Below are positions 33,270 to 42,249 of a DNA stretch of 64,000 bases, in pieces; within the stretch, counting starts at the first letter, position 1; each line of letters opens with the position of its first letter. Both the position numbers and the translations under genes were made by a program. The notes below the pieces were generated by a model, which was given only the letters and a program-made list of their open reading frames with translations, did no database searches and was not told where the DNA came from. Origin of the DNA: UBA1876 sp003446665 (GTDB taxonomy: Bacteria > Synergistota > Synergistia > Synergistales > Thermovirgaceae); contig CP159918.1 of assembly GCA_040616305.1 (NCBI GenBank), forward strand, positions 1,240,001 through 1,304,000, read 5' to 3'.

Positions 33270-33908
33270 TTAACCTTCGTCGCGTCGTTTAAAACGCAAT
33301 GTGTTATTCGAGTCTTTGGACCAGCCGTCGTTCCTGTAAAAGCCTCTTTCAGTCCTTTCCGCCCCCAGAGGAATTTCCACCCATCCCCAGGGTGTCACCA
33401 ACAAAAACCGCAACTGGACCCCGTAAGCTTCAAGCGCCCGTATGTGTTGTACGTACCTTGCAACCTCGCCGATAATCCAGCTGTCGCTTACGATCCAGAC
33501 TCGTTTGCATGTCTCCCGGCCAAAAAGGGCCGCATGATCCACCGTCATGCGCATTCCTTCATCAAAATCCACTGTCCCGACACACAGTACCACTACATCT
33601 TCGTGACCGGCAGGTTCGTAAGGCGCCGGAAGCAAGTCGGCGTAACGTTCCATCCATTCAAGCTGGCCGAAAAGCGCCTCCGGGTCAGCCAACCGCCTGT
33701 CCGAGTAAGACTGGAAGAAATCATCGGGCTGGCTTCCGGAATCAGGGTACAGGGCGCTTGCCATCCAATCCTGCACAACAGAAACCAGCTTGACGATAAA
33801 AGGAGGCTGTGTCGGGCCGGACATGACTCTAAGGAGATCCCCAACGGTGATCTCTTTTTCCCCGTTCCTTTCATTGCCTTCAGGGCGCTCATTCTTTTTG
33901 CGGCTCAC
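33270..33908 (-). CDS. Unknown soluble protein
   Basis: 212 residues, no membrane segment and no recognised family. The first 20 residues are rich in Lys, Arg, Glu and Asn. The middle has an alternating pattern that suggests an alpha/beta fold (DVVVLCVGTVDF, RVWIVSDSW, QLRFLLVTPWGW). The GTG at 33908 has GGGGAGG eight bases upstream; an earlier GTG overlaps that box. It stands alone on the minus strand between two plus-strand units. Codon use looks like its neighbours. Confidence 0.7.
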   Translation of the reverse strand: MSRKKNERPEGNERNGEKEITVGDLLRVMSGPTQPPFIVKLVSVVQDWMASALYPDSGSQPDDFFQSYSDRRLADPEALFGQLEWMERYADLLPAPYEPAGHEDVVVLCVGTVDFDEGMRMTVDHAALFGRETCKRVWIVSDSWIIGEVARYVQHIRALEAYGVQLRFLLVTPWGWVEIPLGAERTERGFYRNDGWSKDSNNTLRFKRRDEG

Positions 33909-34050
33909 ACAAAGCACCTCCCCTTTTTTGAAAGTTTCCCGAGTTTATCACAAAGCTGCAGAAAATACATCAGCCTTCGCTGCATTCTCACCACCACTTG
34001 CCTTATAATGTAAGATATCAGGAAAACCAGAAAAAAACGAGGTGAGAAGC

Positions 34051-34605
34051 ATGAAATATTTTGACCTTGATTCAGAGAACACTCAACTTCTACTCATCGA
34101 TTTCCAGGAAAAATTGTTCCCCGCGGTCTGCGATGACAGCAAGACGGCCCGAAACGTACAGACACTTTTAAAGGCATGCGAAACATTGCAAATTCCAGTC
34201 AAGTATACTGAGCACTACCCCCAGGGGCTCGGGAAAACGATCCCCCAGATTTTGGAAGCTATTCCCAAGGATAGTCGACGTTTCGAAAAGATTCATTTTT
34301 CATGCTGCGATGAACCGGAATTCGAGACGTTTATACGCTATGCAGGCAGGGATCGCATTGTTATAGCCGGAATAGAAAGCCACATCTGCGTCCTTCAAAC
34401 GGCCTCGGATCTTCTTTCCAGGGAGTACAGGGTTTTTATTGCTTCAGATGCGTGTTCAAGCCGGAAAATGGAACACCACGCCGAAGCCATGGATATTTTG
34501 CGCTCAATGGGAGCTTTAGTGGTTCCCACCGAAACAATTGTCTACAGGCTCCTTCGTAAAGCCGGAACATCGGCCTTCAAAACGATGTTGCCCTTGTTCA
34601 AGTAA
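34051..34605 (+). CDS. Isochorismatase-like cysteine hydrolase
   Basis: 184 residues. The catalytic triad of the family is complete: D17 (LLLIDFQE), K80 (FEKIHFSCC) and C113 (GIESHICVLQTA). Members cleave isochorismate, nicotinamide, carbamoyl-sarcosine and other amides, and the substrate cannot be told here. The ATG has GAGGTGA six bases upstream. TATAAT at 34004-34009 is a possible -10. It lies 16 bases before the next gene. Confidence 0.88.
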   Translation: MKYFDLDSENTQLLLIDFQEKLFPAVCDDSKTARNVQTLLKACETLQIPVKYTEHYPQGLGKTIPQILEAIPKDSRRFEKIHFSCCDEPEFETFIRYAGRDRIVIAGIESHICVLQTASDLLSREYRVFIASDACSSRKMEHHAEAMDILRSMGALVVPTETIVYRLLRKAGTSAFKTMLPLFK

Positions 34606-34621
34606 GCAGGTTCAACAATTA

Positions 34622-35461
34622 ATGCCAAATGCAAAGGCTTGTCTGACTTTTCTCGGAACGGGTGGAAGCCGTTTTTCAATCATGCATCAGCTCAGGGCCT
34701 CAGGTGGTCTGTGGTTCGACTGGCGCGCCTTTCCGGTTGCCATAGATCCCGGGCCCGGCGCCCTGGTAAGAATGTGCCAGAATCAGCCGTCTCTTGACCC
34801 GACCACACTTGAGGTTATCCTCGTTACGCACAAGCATCTGGATCACACCACGGATCTCAACGTTCTCGTCGAAGCAATGACTGGAGGAGGTTTCAACAAG
34901 CGCGGAACCGTCGTTGTTCCGGCCGACGCCGTCTACGGTTTTGAACCCGTGCTTCACAAATACCTTCAAAAGAAGATGCATCGTCTGGAAACGTGGAAAA
35001 ACGAAGGAGCGATCAACCTAGCGGGAAACAGGACCGTAAAATCCGTGCCTCTCACACACCACGGAGTCGAATGCTACGGCATCGTCTTTCAGGAAAACGG
35101 ATCGCCACTCTGGGGTCTTATCCCGGACACAAGGTTCGATCAGGAATGGATCGAACACTACCGGAAATGCAGGCTTCTTGTGGTGAACATGACACTTGCA
35201 AAGGAGCGCAGCCACCTTGATCACCTTTCCCCAGTGCATGTTTCGAGACTGGTGGAAACCCTAGAGCCGGAATTGACATTACTCACACATTTCGGGAGAG
35301 GCGTTCTTAAAGAAGGACCGGAAAAGATAGCCGAAAACATCGGCAAAGGCAAGTTCAGGGTAATGGCGGCCAGGGACGGAATGCGCGTTGATATAGACGA
35401 TCTTCTCATTGAGTTCCCAGACACGAATAACAAACAACCCCTTTGCAGCACTTCCTTGTAA
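34622..35461 (+). CDS. Metallo-beta-lactamase-fold hydrolase
   Basis: 279 residues. The metal site HKHLDH is present, and later histidines (THHGVE, THFG) and DTRF complete a dinuclear zinc site of the RNase Z/arylsulfatase-like branch. The start FLGTGGSR is typical of that branch. The substrate is unknown. It shares a likely transcript with the isochorismatase-like gene; the pairing hints at one small-molecule pathway but no known one was recognised. The ribosome binding site is weak. Confidence 0.82.
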   Translation: MPNAKACLTFLGTGGSRFSIMHQLRASGGLWFDWRAFPVAIDPGPGALVRMCQNQPSLDPTTLEVILVTHKHLDHTTDLNVLVEAMTGGGFNKRGTVVVPADAVYGFEPVLHKYLQKKMHRLETWKNEGAINLAGNRTVKSVPLTHHGVECYGIVFQENGSPLWGLIPDTRFDQEWIEHYRKCRLLVVNMTLAKERSHLDHLSPVHVSRLVETLEPELTLLTHFGRGVLKEGPEKIAENIGKGKFRVMAARDGMRVDIDDLLIEFPDTNNKQPLCSTSL

Positions 35462-35547
35462 CCCGTTTTTACTGTTATCATAAAATTCAGTTTGTCTCAT
35501 CAGGATTTCGGCGGTGGGACAAATACGCTTGAAGGAGGTTGCCTCTG

Positions 35548-36792
35548 ATGCCTGTGGACAAAACCCGTGCTTTTGAACTTCATAAAAAGGCAAAAGGTAA
35601 AATCAAGATTTATCCCACTATAAACATCAATAGCCCTGAGGAGTTGAGGCTCGCTTACATACCCGGAAGCGTTCCCGCCGCAATGGCCATAAAGGAAGAA
35701 CCGGAGCTGAGTTATGAATACACTGGACGCGGGAACAGGATTGCGGTAATAACCGACGGAAGCGCGGTTTTGGGTCTGGGGGACGTAGGACCTGACGCCG
35801 CTTTGCCGGTTATCGAGGGAAAGTGCCTGATTTTCAAGATCTTCGGTGACGTCAACGCCCTTCCGATATGTCTCGACACCAGAGACCCGGAAGACATCGT
35901 CCATTTCGCGACAAGCATGGCACCCAGTCTCGGCGGGATAAACATCGAAGACATCGACAGTCCAAGGACGTTCATGATCGTGCGCGAACTCCAGTCAAGG
36001 GTTGACATCCCCGTGCTATGCGACGACCAGCATGGCACTGCAGTAGTTACCTTGGCCGGCCTCTGGAACGCACTGGAGGTAACAGGCAAGAAAATGGACG
36101 AGCTTAAGATCGTGATCAACGGCGCAGGTCCAGCGGGGATTTCCGTAGCGGAGCTTTTATTATACGCTGGAGCGAAGAATGTGACCGTACTCAATCGTTC
36201 GGGCATCCTTTGTGAATCAAACCCTCACATGAACCAGTTCCAACAGGAACTTGCCTCAAAAACCAACCCGGAAAACAAAAAAGGAGAACTCAGTGAAGCC
36301 ATTGAGGCTGCCGATGTCTTTATAGGACTCTCAAAGGGCAACCTGTTAACCAAAAAACATGTCAAGCTAATGGCAAAAGACCCGATCATTTTCGCCATGG
36401 CTCTTCCTGAGCCCGAAATCACTCCAGAGGAAGCCTACGCGGCCGGGGCCGCCATAGTGGCCACCGGACTTTCGGATTATCCGAACGCATTGCCGAATCT
36501 TCACTCTTCGCCGGGAATAATGAGGGGACTCCTGGATGTTCGTGCCACAATGCTGAACAACGACATACTACTTGCAGCCGCACGTGCCCTTGCGGACGTG
36601 GTTGACCGAAGAAGACTCTCTCCCCAAAACATCACTCCGGACGTCTTCAGTGACGAGGTTTCGCCCAGGGTAGCCGAAGCGGTCGGACAAACGGCCATAA
36701 GGTTGGGGTTTGCCCAGCGTCCGCTACCGGAAGGGGAGATTTATGACAATCTCTGGGATACGCTGTACGGAAACAGGATGATTCTTCACTGA
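35548..36792 (+). CDS. Malate dehydrogenase (oxaloacetate-decarboxylating), short malic enzyme
   Basis: 414 residues. It turns malate into pyruvate, CO2 and NAD(P)H. Motifs: TDGSAVLGLGDVGP, LCDDQHGTAVVTLAGL with the metal-binding acidic residues, and the nucleotide-binding INGAGPAGIS. Cofactor preference cannot be safely read. The ATG at 35548 has AGGAGG nine bases upstream; the TTG at 35539 overlaps the box. Confidence 0.94.
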   Translation: MPVDKTRAFELHKKAKGKIKIYPTININSPEELRLAYIPGSVPAAMAIKEEPELSYEYTGRGNRIAVITDGSAVLGLGDVGPDAALPVIEGKCLIFKIFGDVNALPICLDTRDPEDIVHFATSMAPSLGGINIEDIDSPRTFMIVRELQSRVDIPVLCDDQHGTAVVTLAGLWNALEVTGKKMDELKIVINGAGPAGISVAELLLYAGAKNVTVLNRSGILCESNPHMNQFQQELASKTNPENKKGELSEAIEAADVFIGLSKGNLLTKKHVKLMAKDPIIFAMALPEPEITPEEAYAAGAAIVATGLSDYPNALPNLHSSPGIMRGLLDVRATMLNNDILLAAARALADVVDRRRLSPQNITPDVFSDEVSPRVAEAVGQTAIRLGFAQRPLPEGEIYDNLWDTLYGNRMILH

Positions 36793-36805
36793 TTTTTAAG
36801 GAAAA

Positions 36806-36829
36806 GGCCCGTCCGGAAGGATACGGGCT
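36806..36829. terminator. Hairpin between malic enzyme and ogt
   Basis: A 7-base stem (36806-36812 with 36823-36829, one G-T pair) between convergent genes. On the minus strand it is followed by TTTTCC, so it mainly serves the ogt operon. Confidence 0.5.
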
Positions 36830-36844
36830 GGCTTCCAAGGGTGG

Positions 36845-37345
36845 TTAAAAGGATTTTTCGTATTCCAGAAAGGCTGCTTTAAGCTCTACTCCGCCAGAAC
36901 CTCCATAGCCGCACATGTTTCCGTCACTGCCGATTACCCTGTGACAAGGGACAAAGGGGGCCCAGGGATTTTTGCGCATTACAGATCCTATGGCCCTCGC
37001 TGCTCGCGGGTTTCCGGTCCCTGCAGCAACGTCCTTGTAGGATTTGGTTTTCCCGGGCGGGATGGCCGCGACTATGCGGTAAACCGACATGGCAAAAGAA
37101 GAAGGCTCTTTCAGGAAACATAAATTCAACGTAAACTTTCCCCCCAACCAAAAATTTTCCCAGGCTTCTTTAAGCCATTCGGGGGGTGCGGCGGTTTGCC
37201 CTTTTTGAAAAGACGTGCAGCTTCGATCCATCGTTGAATGGACAAGACCCTTGTCGCACCATACCAGTTTCCACTGTCCCATCGGAGAATCTAACTTCGA
37301 CATGTAAAGTGGTGTATCCTTTTCTATGGCGCAAAAATCAATCAT
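36845..37345 (-). CDS. ogt: Methylated-DNA--protein-cysteine methyltransferase
   Basis: 166 residues. A suicide repair protein that moves the methyl group from O6-methylguanine to its own cysteine, C134 in PCHRVIG. The helix-turn-helix segment GNPRAARAIGSVMRKNP lies just before it. The ATG at 37345 overlaps the stop of the upstream gene (ATGA) and has GAGGTGG in front. Confidence 0.93.
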   Translation of the reverse strand: MIDFCAIEKDTPLYMSKLDSPMGQWKLVWCDKGLVHSTMDRSCTSFQKGQTAAPPEWLKEAWENFWLGGKFTLNLCFLKEPSSFAMSVYRIVAAIPPGKTKSYKDVAAGTGNPRAARAIGSVMRKNPWAPFVPCHRVIGSDGNMCGYGGSGGVELKAAFLEYEKSF

Positions 37346-37908
37346 CCGAACCACCTCAATATCAAAAACAAAATTGTCCCCACACAGGTTATCACGAAAG
37401 AATGCCTCTCGCTTCGCCAAAGAACGTCAAACCTGAAGGGCCCGGTAATCGTATTTGACGAAGGCAGTTTTTTCGGGAAAAACCGGCCAACACGCCTGGA
37501 ATATTCTTTAAAATCCTGCTTGAAAGACTCAGCGAGGAATTTTTCCTCGTGAGGGATTACCAGCAAAACGTAAAGACCTGTGAAAAATAGAATAAAAACA
37601 AGAAACGTCCATATATTGCCTGATAGAAAACACCACCCAAGGCCAATCAGGCCGTTTCCTACATAAAGGGGGTTCCTGCAAAAAGCGTAGGGGCCCCACG
37701 TAACCAGTTGTTTCGCCTTGACCTCTTCCCCCCTGTAAAGTGTGATAGTGCCTGCCGCCCAAAACCGAATAGCCTGCCCGAAAAGGACAAAGACAAGTCC
37801 AGGCCAAATACGAGCCTCGGATGGTTTGGCCATAATCAGCACAGCAAGAAAAAGAACAGTCCATATTCCGCCCCTGTATTTAAAAGCAAGGCTTCCCGCT
37901 TTATCCAT
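37342..37908 (-). CDS. Isoprenylcysteine carboxyl methyltransferase-like membrane protein
   Basis: 188 residues with about five hydrophobic segments. The signature VTWGPYAFCRNPLYVGN (in pieces GPYAFCRNPLYVG) and IPHEEKFLAESF are those of ICMT/PEMT-type membrane methyltransferases, which use S-adenosylmethionine. The substrate is unknown; small bacterial members often methylate lipids. The ATG at 37908 has AGAGAGGAG upstream. It overlaps ogt and follows the flippase-like gene by 13 bases. Confidence 0.82.
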   Translation of the reverse strand: MDKAGSLAFKYRGGIWTVLFLAVLIMAKPSEARIWPGLVFVLFGQAIRFWAAGTITLYRGEEVKAKQLVTWGPYAFCRNPLYVGNGLIGLGWCFLSGNIWTFLVFILFFTGLYVLLVIPHEEKFLAESFKQDFKEYSRRVGRFFPKKLPSSNTITGPFRFDVLWRSERHSFVITCVGTILFLILRWFG

Positions 37909-37921
37909 TGGCACTCCTCTC

Positions 37922-38968
37922 TTATCTCTCATCGCATTCGTCTTCCGCTTTCAACAGAGTGTCCGCACCTTCCCAACCGATCATGCGAACTGCAACGAAA
38001 GCTCCCATCGCGACAGAGATATATTCTGTGAAAAACCTCCAAGCTATGGCTAGTATTCCTGCCACGTTCCACGGAACCAGGTAACTGAAAATCGCCGCCC
38101 CTCCGCCTTCTGCAACCCCGCTCGCTCCAGGTGTAGGAACAAAATAAAGCATAAAAAGGAACAATGCCTGCGCAAGAAAGGCTTCACCGAAAGACACTTC
38201 AAGACCCAGCGACCAGACCAGTGTGGGCAGGATGGTGAACATGGCAAACATCTGGAACCACGAAATTAAAAATGCCAGAAAAAAGAGCAAAAGACCTTTT
38301 GAAAAAAATATCCGGAAATTTGCGCTGTAGTTGTCTATTTCCCTGCAAATTCTCCGGAGTATGCGCAGTACGCTGCGCGGCTTTACTATTCCCGCACGTT
38401 TGAGCAAAAGCAGCGTCACGCCTGCCCATTTTTTCATCAACGACGGACGCACCAGGCTCAGTACAACCAAAAGCCACGAGCAGAGGACAAAAATTATCAC
38501 ATAGGAGAAAACCCCCTGCAGTAGCAGTCGCCCTTTAAGGATCTCCGGCCTGAACAAAAGTGCCAGTGGAACGATCAGGCCTAACTGAAAAAGAGTCATA
38601 AGTGTCGAAACCAGAGTTATCGCTACACCTTTTCCTATCGGTATTCCGGCCCGAAACATAAAATACACCTGAAACGGCCCGCCACCGCTTTGCATCGGCG
38701 TTATGGCCGAACCGAAATATCGCAGCCAGTTTAACAGAAAGGCAAACCTGTAGCGGATCCGCTCATCCGCGGCGTAAACAAGGAAATATAGTTTAAAAGC
38801 GTCGAGGACCCAGAAAAGAAGGACAAGGCCGCAAACAATCAACAATTTTGACTTGTCTGCCTGCGCTATGAAGCTGTATGTGCTTACATCGACGCTCGAA
38901 AGCAACACAACCGCGCTGACACCGAAGGTGAGCGCTATAAAAACAGCCAGGCCTCTGCGAACAGACAA
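37922..38968 (-). CDS. Flippase-like membrane protein (LPG synthase TM-domain family)
   Basis: 348 residues with about eight hydrophobic segments. The two hallmarks of the UPF0104/LPG_synthase_TM family are TPMQSGGGPFQVY and PTPGASGVAEGG. The family includes the flippase half of MprF and archaeal AglD-like proteins. No synthase domain is attached, so lipid movement or glycolipid work is likely but unproven. It begins with TTG after GGGGG. Confidence 0.82.
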   Translation of the reverse strand: MSVRRGLAVFIALTFGVSAVVLLSSVDVSTYSFIAQADKSKLLIVCGLVLLFWVLDAFKLYFLVYAADERIRYRFAFLLNWLRYFGSAITPMQSGGGPFQVYFMFRAGIPIGKGVAITLVSTLMTLFQLGLIVPLALLFRPEILKGRLLLQGVFSYVIIFVLCSWLLVVLSLVRPSLMKKWAGVTLLLLKRAGIVKPRSVLRILRRICREIDNYSANFRIFFSKGLLLFFLAFLISWFQMFAMFTILPTLVWSLGLEVSFGEAFLAQALFLFMLYFVPTPGASGVAEGGGAAIFSYLVPWNVAGILAIAWRFFTEYISVAMGAFVAVRMIGWEGADTLLKAEDECDER

Positions 38969-38980
38969 GGCAATCCCCCA

Positions 38981-39664
38981 CTATTTGTTTTTTATCTCAC
39001 CGGGGTTTTTTCTTGCCAACCCCGTTGACCACGCCAAAACGGCAATTTGTGTCCTGTCCCTCAGCTCTAGTTTCCTGAGAATATGCCCGACGTGATTTTT
39101 GACCGTTTTCTCAGAAAGTATCATCATCTGTGCGATTTCCGTGTTGCTGAACCCTTGCCCCAGCCAGTAGACCACTTCAATTTCCCTTGGTGTGAGATCG
39201 GCGAATTGATCGGCTTCCTTTCTGGCCCTGAACAGAATTTCAGGTAAATCGCCGGTAATCCGGGCATCGAAACCGGGATACCCCCTGGACAGTTGCCGAA
39301 CAGTCCGGATTAATTCATCAGCCCCTGAAGAAAACAAGACACATCCATGAATCCCGGACTCGTAAAGATCAGTCAATCCGTCGATATCTGCCTCTTCAGA
39401 AAGGAGAAGATAGCGTATATTTTTCCCAAGCCTTGAAAGTTCTCTGATCAGCTGTGGTCCATCCAGCTTGGGAAGCTTGTCGCCGATTATCAATATATCG
39501 GGATTACATTCGTGGGCTGCGCAAAGCGCCTCGAATCCGTCCGTGACTGCTGCAACAACGGAAAAGTCGCGTTCTTTTTCAAGAACCAGGCACAAGACAT
39601 CTACAAAGAGCTTTCGAGGTTCAGCGACGATTATTCGGGTTTTCTCCAGCCTCTCCACCTCCAC
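38981..39664 (-). CDS. NarL/LuxR-type response regulator with a degenerate receiver
   Basis: 227 residues from the chosen GTG. Receiver domain first, then a LuxR helix-turn-helix (DLTPREIEVVYWLGQGFSN and ILSEKTVKNHVGHI, in pieces TPREIEVV and EKTVKNHV). The phosphoacceptor D62 is present in IIGDKLPKLDG, but the acidic pair is reduced to A-E and the conserved Lys late in the domain is replaced (GCVLFSS). No histidine kinase is nearby. The start is uncertain: GTG 39664 has AGAGG upstream, while TTG 39718 is also in frame but has none and lies only about ten bases after the predicted transcription start. The target is unknown. Confidence 0.88.
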   Translation of the reverse strand: MEVERLEKTRIIVAEPRKLFVDVLCLVLEKERDFSVVAAVTDGFEALCAAHECNPDILIIGDKLPKLDGPQLIRELSRLGKNIRYLLLSEEADIDGLTDLYESGIHGCVLFSSGADELIRTVRQLSRGYPGFDARITGDLPEILFRARKEADQFADLTPREIEVVYWLGQGFSNTEIAQMMILSEKTVKNHVGHILRKLELRDRTQIAVLAWSTGLARKNPGEIKNK

Positions 39665-39736
39665 GGGATTTTCTACCTCTTTTTCTTGTGTTATCCTGAG
39701 TGCCGCGTATTTACTCAAAGGCGAATCGTCGAGGGA

Positions 39737-39745
39737 ATTATATCA
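39737..39745 (-). promoter_or_regulatory. Extended -10 promoter of the response-regulator gene
   Basis: Minus strand TGATATAAT, the same nine bases as the mbh promoter at 13921-13913, again without a clear -35. Confidence 0.5.
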
Positions 39746-39794
39746 TCCGGTGGACCCGCAAAAGACTCGAAGACACACGGGAGGCAAAAACGAC

Positions 39795-40559
39795 GTGGCA
39801 GCAATTAGCTCCGGCATACGCCGCAAAATTTCAAAAGCCCTGATAGAACATGGAATGATCGAAAAGGGAAGTCGCATTATAGTAGGCTTGTCAGGGGGAA
39901 AAGACAGCCTTCTACTTTTAACGGCCCTTTCGGAATTACGGCATCACGGCAACATGGATTTTGATCTGGCTGCCGTTACCGTCGATATCAACGGGCAAGG
40001 CGTCGGGTTTGAAACGCTTACCGAATATTGCCGCAACATAGGAGTCCGCCACGAACTGATTACCTACCCCATTTTAGATATAATCCGGGAAAAAGAAGAG
40101 CGTTCCCCCTGCAGTCTTTGTTCGAACCTCAGAAACGGTATACTTTTCGGTTACGCCGCCGAAAAAGCATACGATACGGTAGCCTTGGGTCATAACCTTG
40201 ATGACGTAGTGGAGACCGTTCTTATGAATCTCTTTCTGGCCGGCAGGTTCCGATGCTTCGCTCCGCGTTCCTGGAGAAGCCGAAAGAAAATCTGGGCGAT
40301 TCGTCCCATGGTCTATGTATCTGAAAAAGCAATTACCGATGAAGCATCACGCCTTGGTTTACCGGTGACGGCATCTCCGTGCCCCTGGGGCGAAACCACG
40401 AAGCGCCAGGAGATGAAAGAGCTTTTGCGGTCTCTCGAACCCCGCTTCCCGGCACTGAAGTCCCAGATACTTCACGCCCTTATTAACGTCAAAAGAAGCG
40501 ATGTATGGGGATTCGATGATGATTCACCCGAATCCCCGATCAATGCACCTTCAGCGTAG
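39795..40559 (+). CDS. TtcA-like tRNA 2-thiolation protein
   Basis: 254 residues. PP-loop SGGKDSLLLL binds ATP, and CSLCSNLRNG is the CxxC motif of the TtcA/TtuA group, which thiolates tRNA bases using an iron-sulfur cluster. A later CPW motif supplies another cysteine. GTG 39795 has GGGAGG ten bases upstream. Its 3' end overlaps that of sufB by nine bases, tail to tail. The exact target (C32 or another base) is not certain. Confidence 0.85.
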   Translation: MAAISSGIRRKISKALIEHGMIEKGSRIIVGLSGGKDSLLLLTALSELRHHGNMDFDLAAVTVDINGQGVGFETLTEYCRNIGVRHELITYPILDIIREKEERSPCSLCSNLRNGILFGYAAEKAYDTVALGHNLDDVVETVLMNLFLAGRFRCFAPRSWRSRKKIWAIRPMVYVSEKAITDEASRLGLPVTASPCPWGETTKRQEMKELLRSLEPRFPALKSQILHALINVKRSDVWGFDDDSPESPINAPSA

Positions 40560-41498
40560 AAGCCCTGATACTATTACGTCTACGGCCTCATCCTCTCCGA
40601 GCCCTTTGGCCATTAACCCCTCTATCTTATCGTCGGCTATTCGACCTATGGCCGCTTCGTGCGTGACTTCGGCTTCCGGGTGCGACGCAGTTACTACCGG
40701 CGAAGCCTCAGCTTTCGCTCGGCCCTGCACGATTTCCGTGCAATCGACGTGCCCCCTTGCGCCTGACGCTGCTCCTTCTACGAGACCCAGGAATCGACCG
40801 CTACTGGAATCTTTGAGGACAACCCTCGCTTTTACGAGGGCAGAACTGTTTTTCCCGGTCAGCCTGACCACGTCACGGACCTGGCAGAAGTCGTCGTATT
40901 TCCCGTAGATTTTCGATGTCACTTCCACACGGCTGGATTCTCCCCGGGCTTCGACGTCTATGTCTATGTCAAGGTTCCCCACCCGACCTTCGACCAGGGT
41001 GAAATCCCCGAAATATGAAGATCCGTCTTCCAGTAGGACCTTGCTAACCGGCCGAACTTCAATCTTCCCCTCGGGAGCGTGGACGTGTACCTCCCTGTAG
41101 CTGAAAAAGGCGTTTTCTCCCACATGGATCTTCCCTTCCATTGAATGGAGGAACTCCACGGCGTTGGGGAAGATGCAATGAGCCAGAAATTCAGCTCTGG
41201 CCCCTTTCCCTATGAAAATATTGCTGTTTATGACCTGACTGCCACTTTCACCGAGGTGACCGAAACAAAGATGCACCGGCTTTTCCAGAACCACCGCTTC
41301 CGAAACGCTGATAGTAGCGTTGATGCCGCTATCCGTCTCTTCGGCCTGGATATCCACACCCGGAAGGACGTTTTTGCCTAGTATTCTGTTAGCGTGCACA
41401 ACAACATATACGGCATCGGCTTCACCTAGCGTACCAGCGACTCCGCTTGTTTTTTCAGCAATTTCAACAAGGGTTTTGTATTCCTCAGCTACTTGCAT
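40551..41498 (-). CDS. sufB: SufB/SufD-like iron-sulfur scaffold protein, short form
   Basis: 315 residues, much shorter than E. coli SufB (about 495). The C-terminal beta-helix core has ASHPEAEVTHEAAIGRI and the acidic and glycine turns of the family. With SufC and no SufD, SufS or SufU here, it fits the minimal SufBC system common in anaerobes and archaea. The ATG at 41498 lies inside the 3' end of sufC (14-base overlap) with GGAGG upstream. Confidence 0.9.
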   Translation of the reverse strand: MQVAEEYKTLVEIAEKTSGVAGTLGEADAVYVVVHANRILGKNVLPGVDIQAEETDSGINATISVSEAVVLEKPVHLCFGHLGESGSQVINSNIFIGKGARAEFLAHCIFPNAVEFLHSMEGKIHVGENAFFSYREVHVHAPEGKIEVRPVSKVLLEDGSSYFGDFTLVEGRVGNLDIDIDVEARGESSRVEVTSKIYGKYDDFCQVRDVVRLTGKNSSALVKARVVLKDSSSGRFLGLVEGAASGARGHVDCTEIVQGRAKAEASPVVTASHPEAEVTHEAAIGRIADDKIEGLMAKGLGEDEAVDVIVSGLLR

Positions 41499-42243
41499 TG
41501 ATTTTTTCCTCCGCTGCGAATTCCTCTGCATCTGGATCCGGGCAGGGCCGGCACTGTGACAGGAAATACCGTCTTACAGCCTCTGCACTGCCTTCAAGGA
41601 CAATCCTCCCGTGGCACATCAGGTACGAACGGTCGCAACGGGCAGCCACATCTTCACGGTGAGTTATGATAATAACGCTACTGCCGTCGTTCACTATTTT
41701 TCTGAAAAGCCTGGTTATATCACCAAGGGCTAGAAGGTCTACTCCCGAATCAGGTTCGTCAAGAATAGCAAGGTCCGGTTTCATCATATACACAGATGAA
41801 AGTTCAATCCGCTTTCTTTCTCCGCCGGAAAGATTCTTGTCCAGCATCCTGTCCAGATAGGACGTATCAAGCTGGACCAAATCCAGAGCTTCTTTCATTG
41901 TCTCTTCGTCTGCCTTTCCACCAGAGGAAATACGCAGGTATTCGCGAACGGTAATGCCTTCGTACCTAGCCGGGTGCTGCCAGGCCAAAGTCAACCCTGA
42001 TTTTGCCCGTTCGGTTATGCTCCAGTCTGTGATGTCTTTACCCTTGAAGTAGATACGCCCGGATTCGGGTCTGTAACCCTGCAATCCCATGACGGCATAG
42101 GCCAAGCTGGACTTGCCTGCCCCGTTTCTGCCAAGAACCCCCGTAATTTCCTGTGGCTTCACCTGGATGGTCACCTTGTCGAGAATCTGGGCTCCGCCAC
42201 GGGTTACAGACACCTCGTCAAGATATAACAGTGATTCTTTCAT
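41485..42243 (-). CDS. sufC: Fe-S assembly ATPase
   Basis: 252 residues. ABC ATPase with Walker A GRNGAGKSS, signature LSGGERKR and Walker B LAILDEPDSGVD, plus a long C-terminal tail typical of SufC. It drives conformational change of the SufB scaffold. The ATG has GAGGTG upstream. The gene follows panC by six bases. Confidence 0.93.
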   Translation of the reverse strand: MKESLLYLDEVSVTRGGAQILDKVTIQVKPQEITGVLGRNGAGKSSLAYAVMGLQGYRPESGRIYFKGKDITDWSITERAKSGLTLAWQHPARYEGITVREYLRISSGGKADEETMKEALDLVQLDTSYLDRMLDKNLSGGERKRIELSSVYMMKPDLAILDEPDSGVDLLALGDITRLFRKIVNDGSSVIIITHREDVAARCDRSYLMCHGRIVLEGSAEAVRRYFLSQCRPCPDPDAEEFAAEEKINASS

Positions 42244-42249
42244 TACCGT

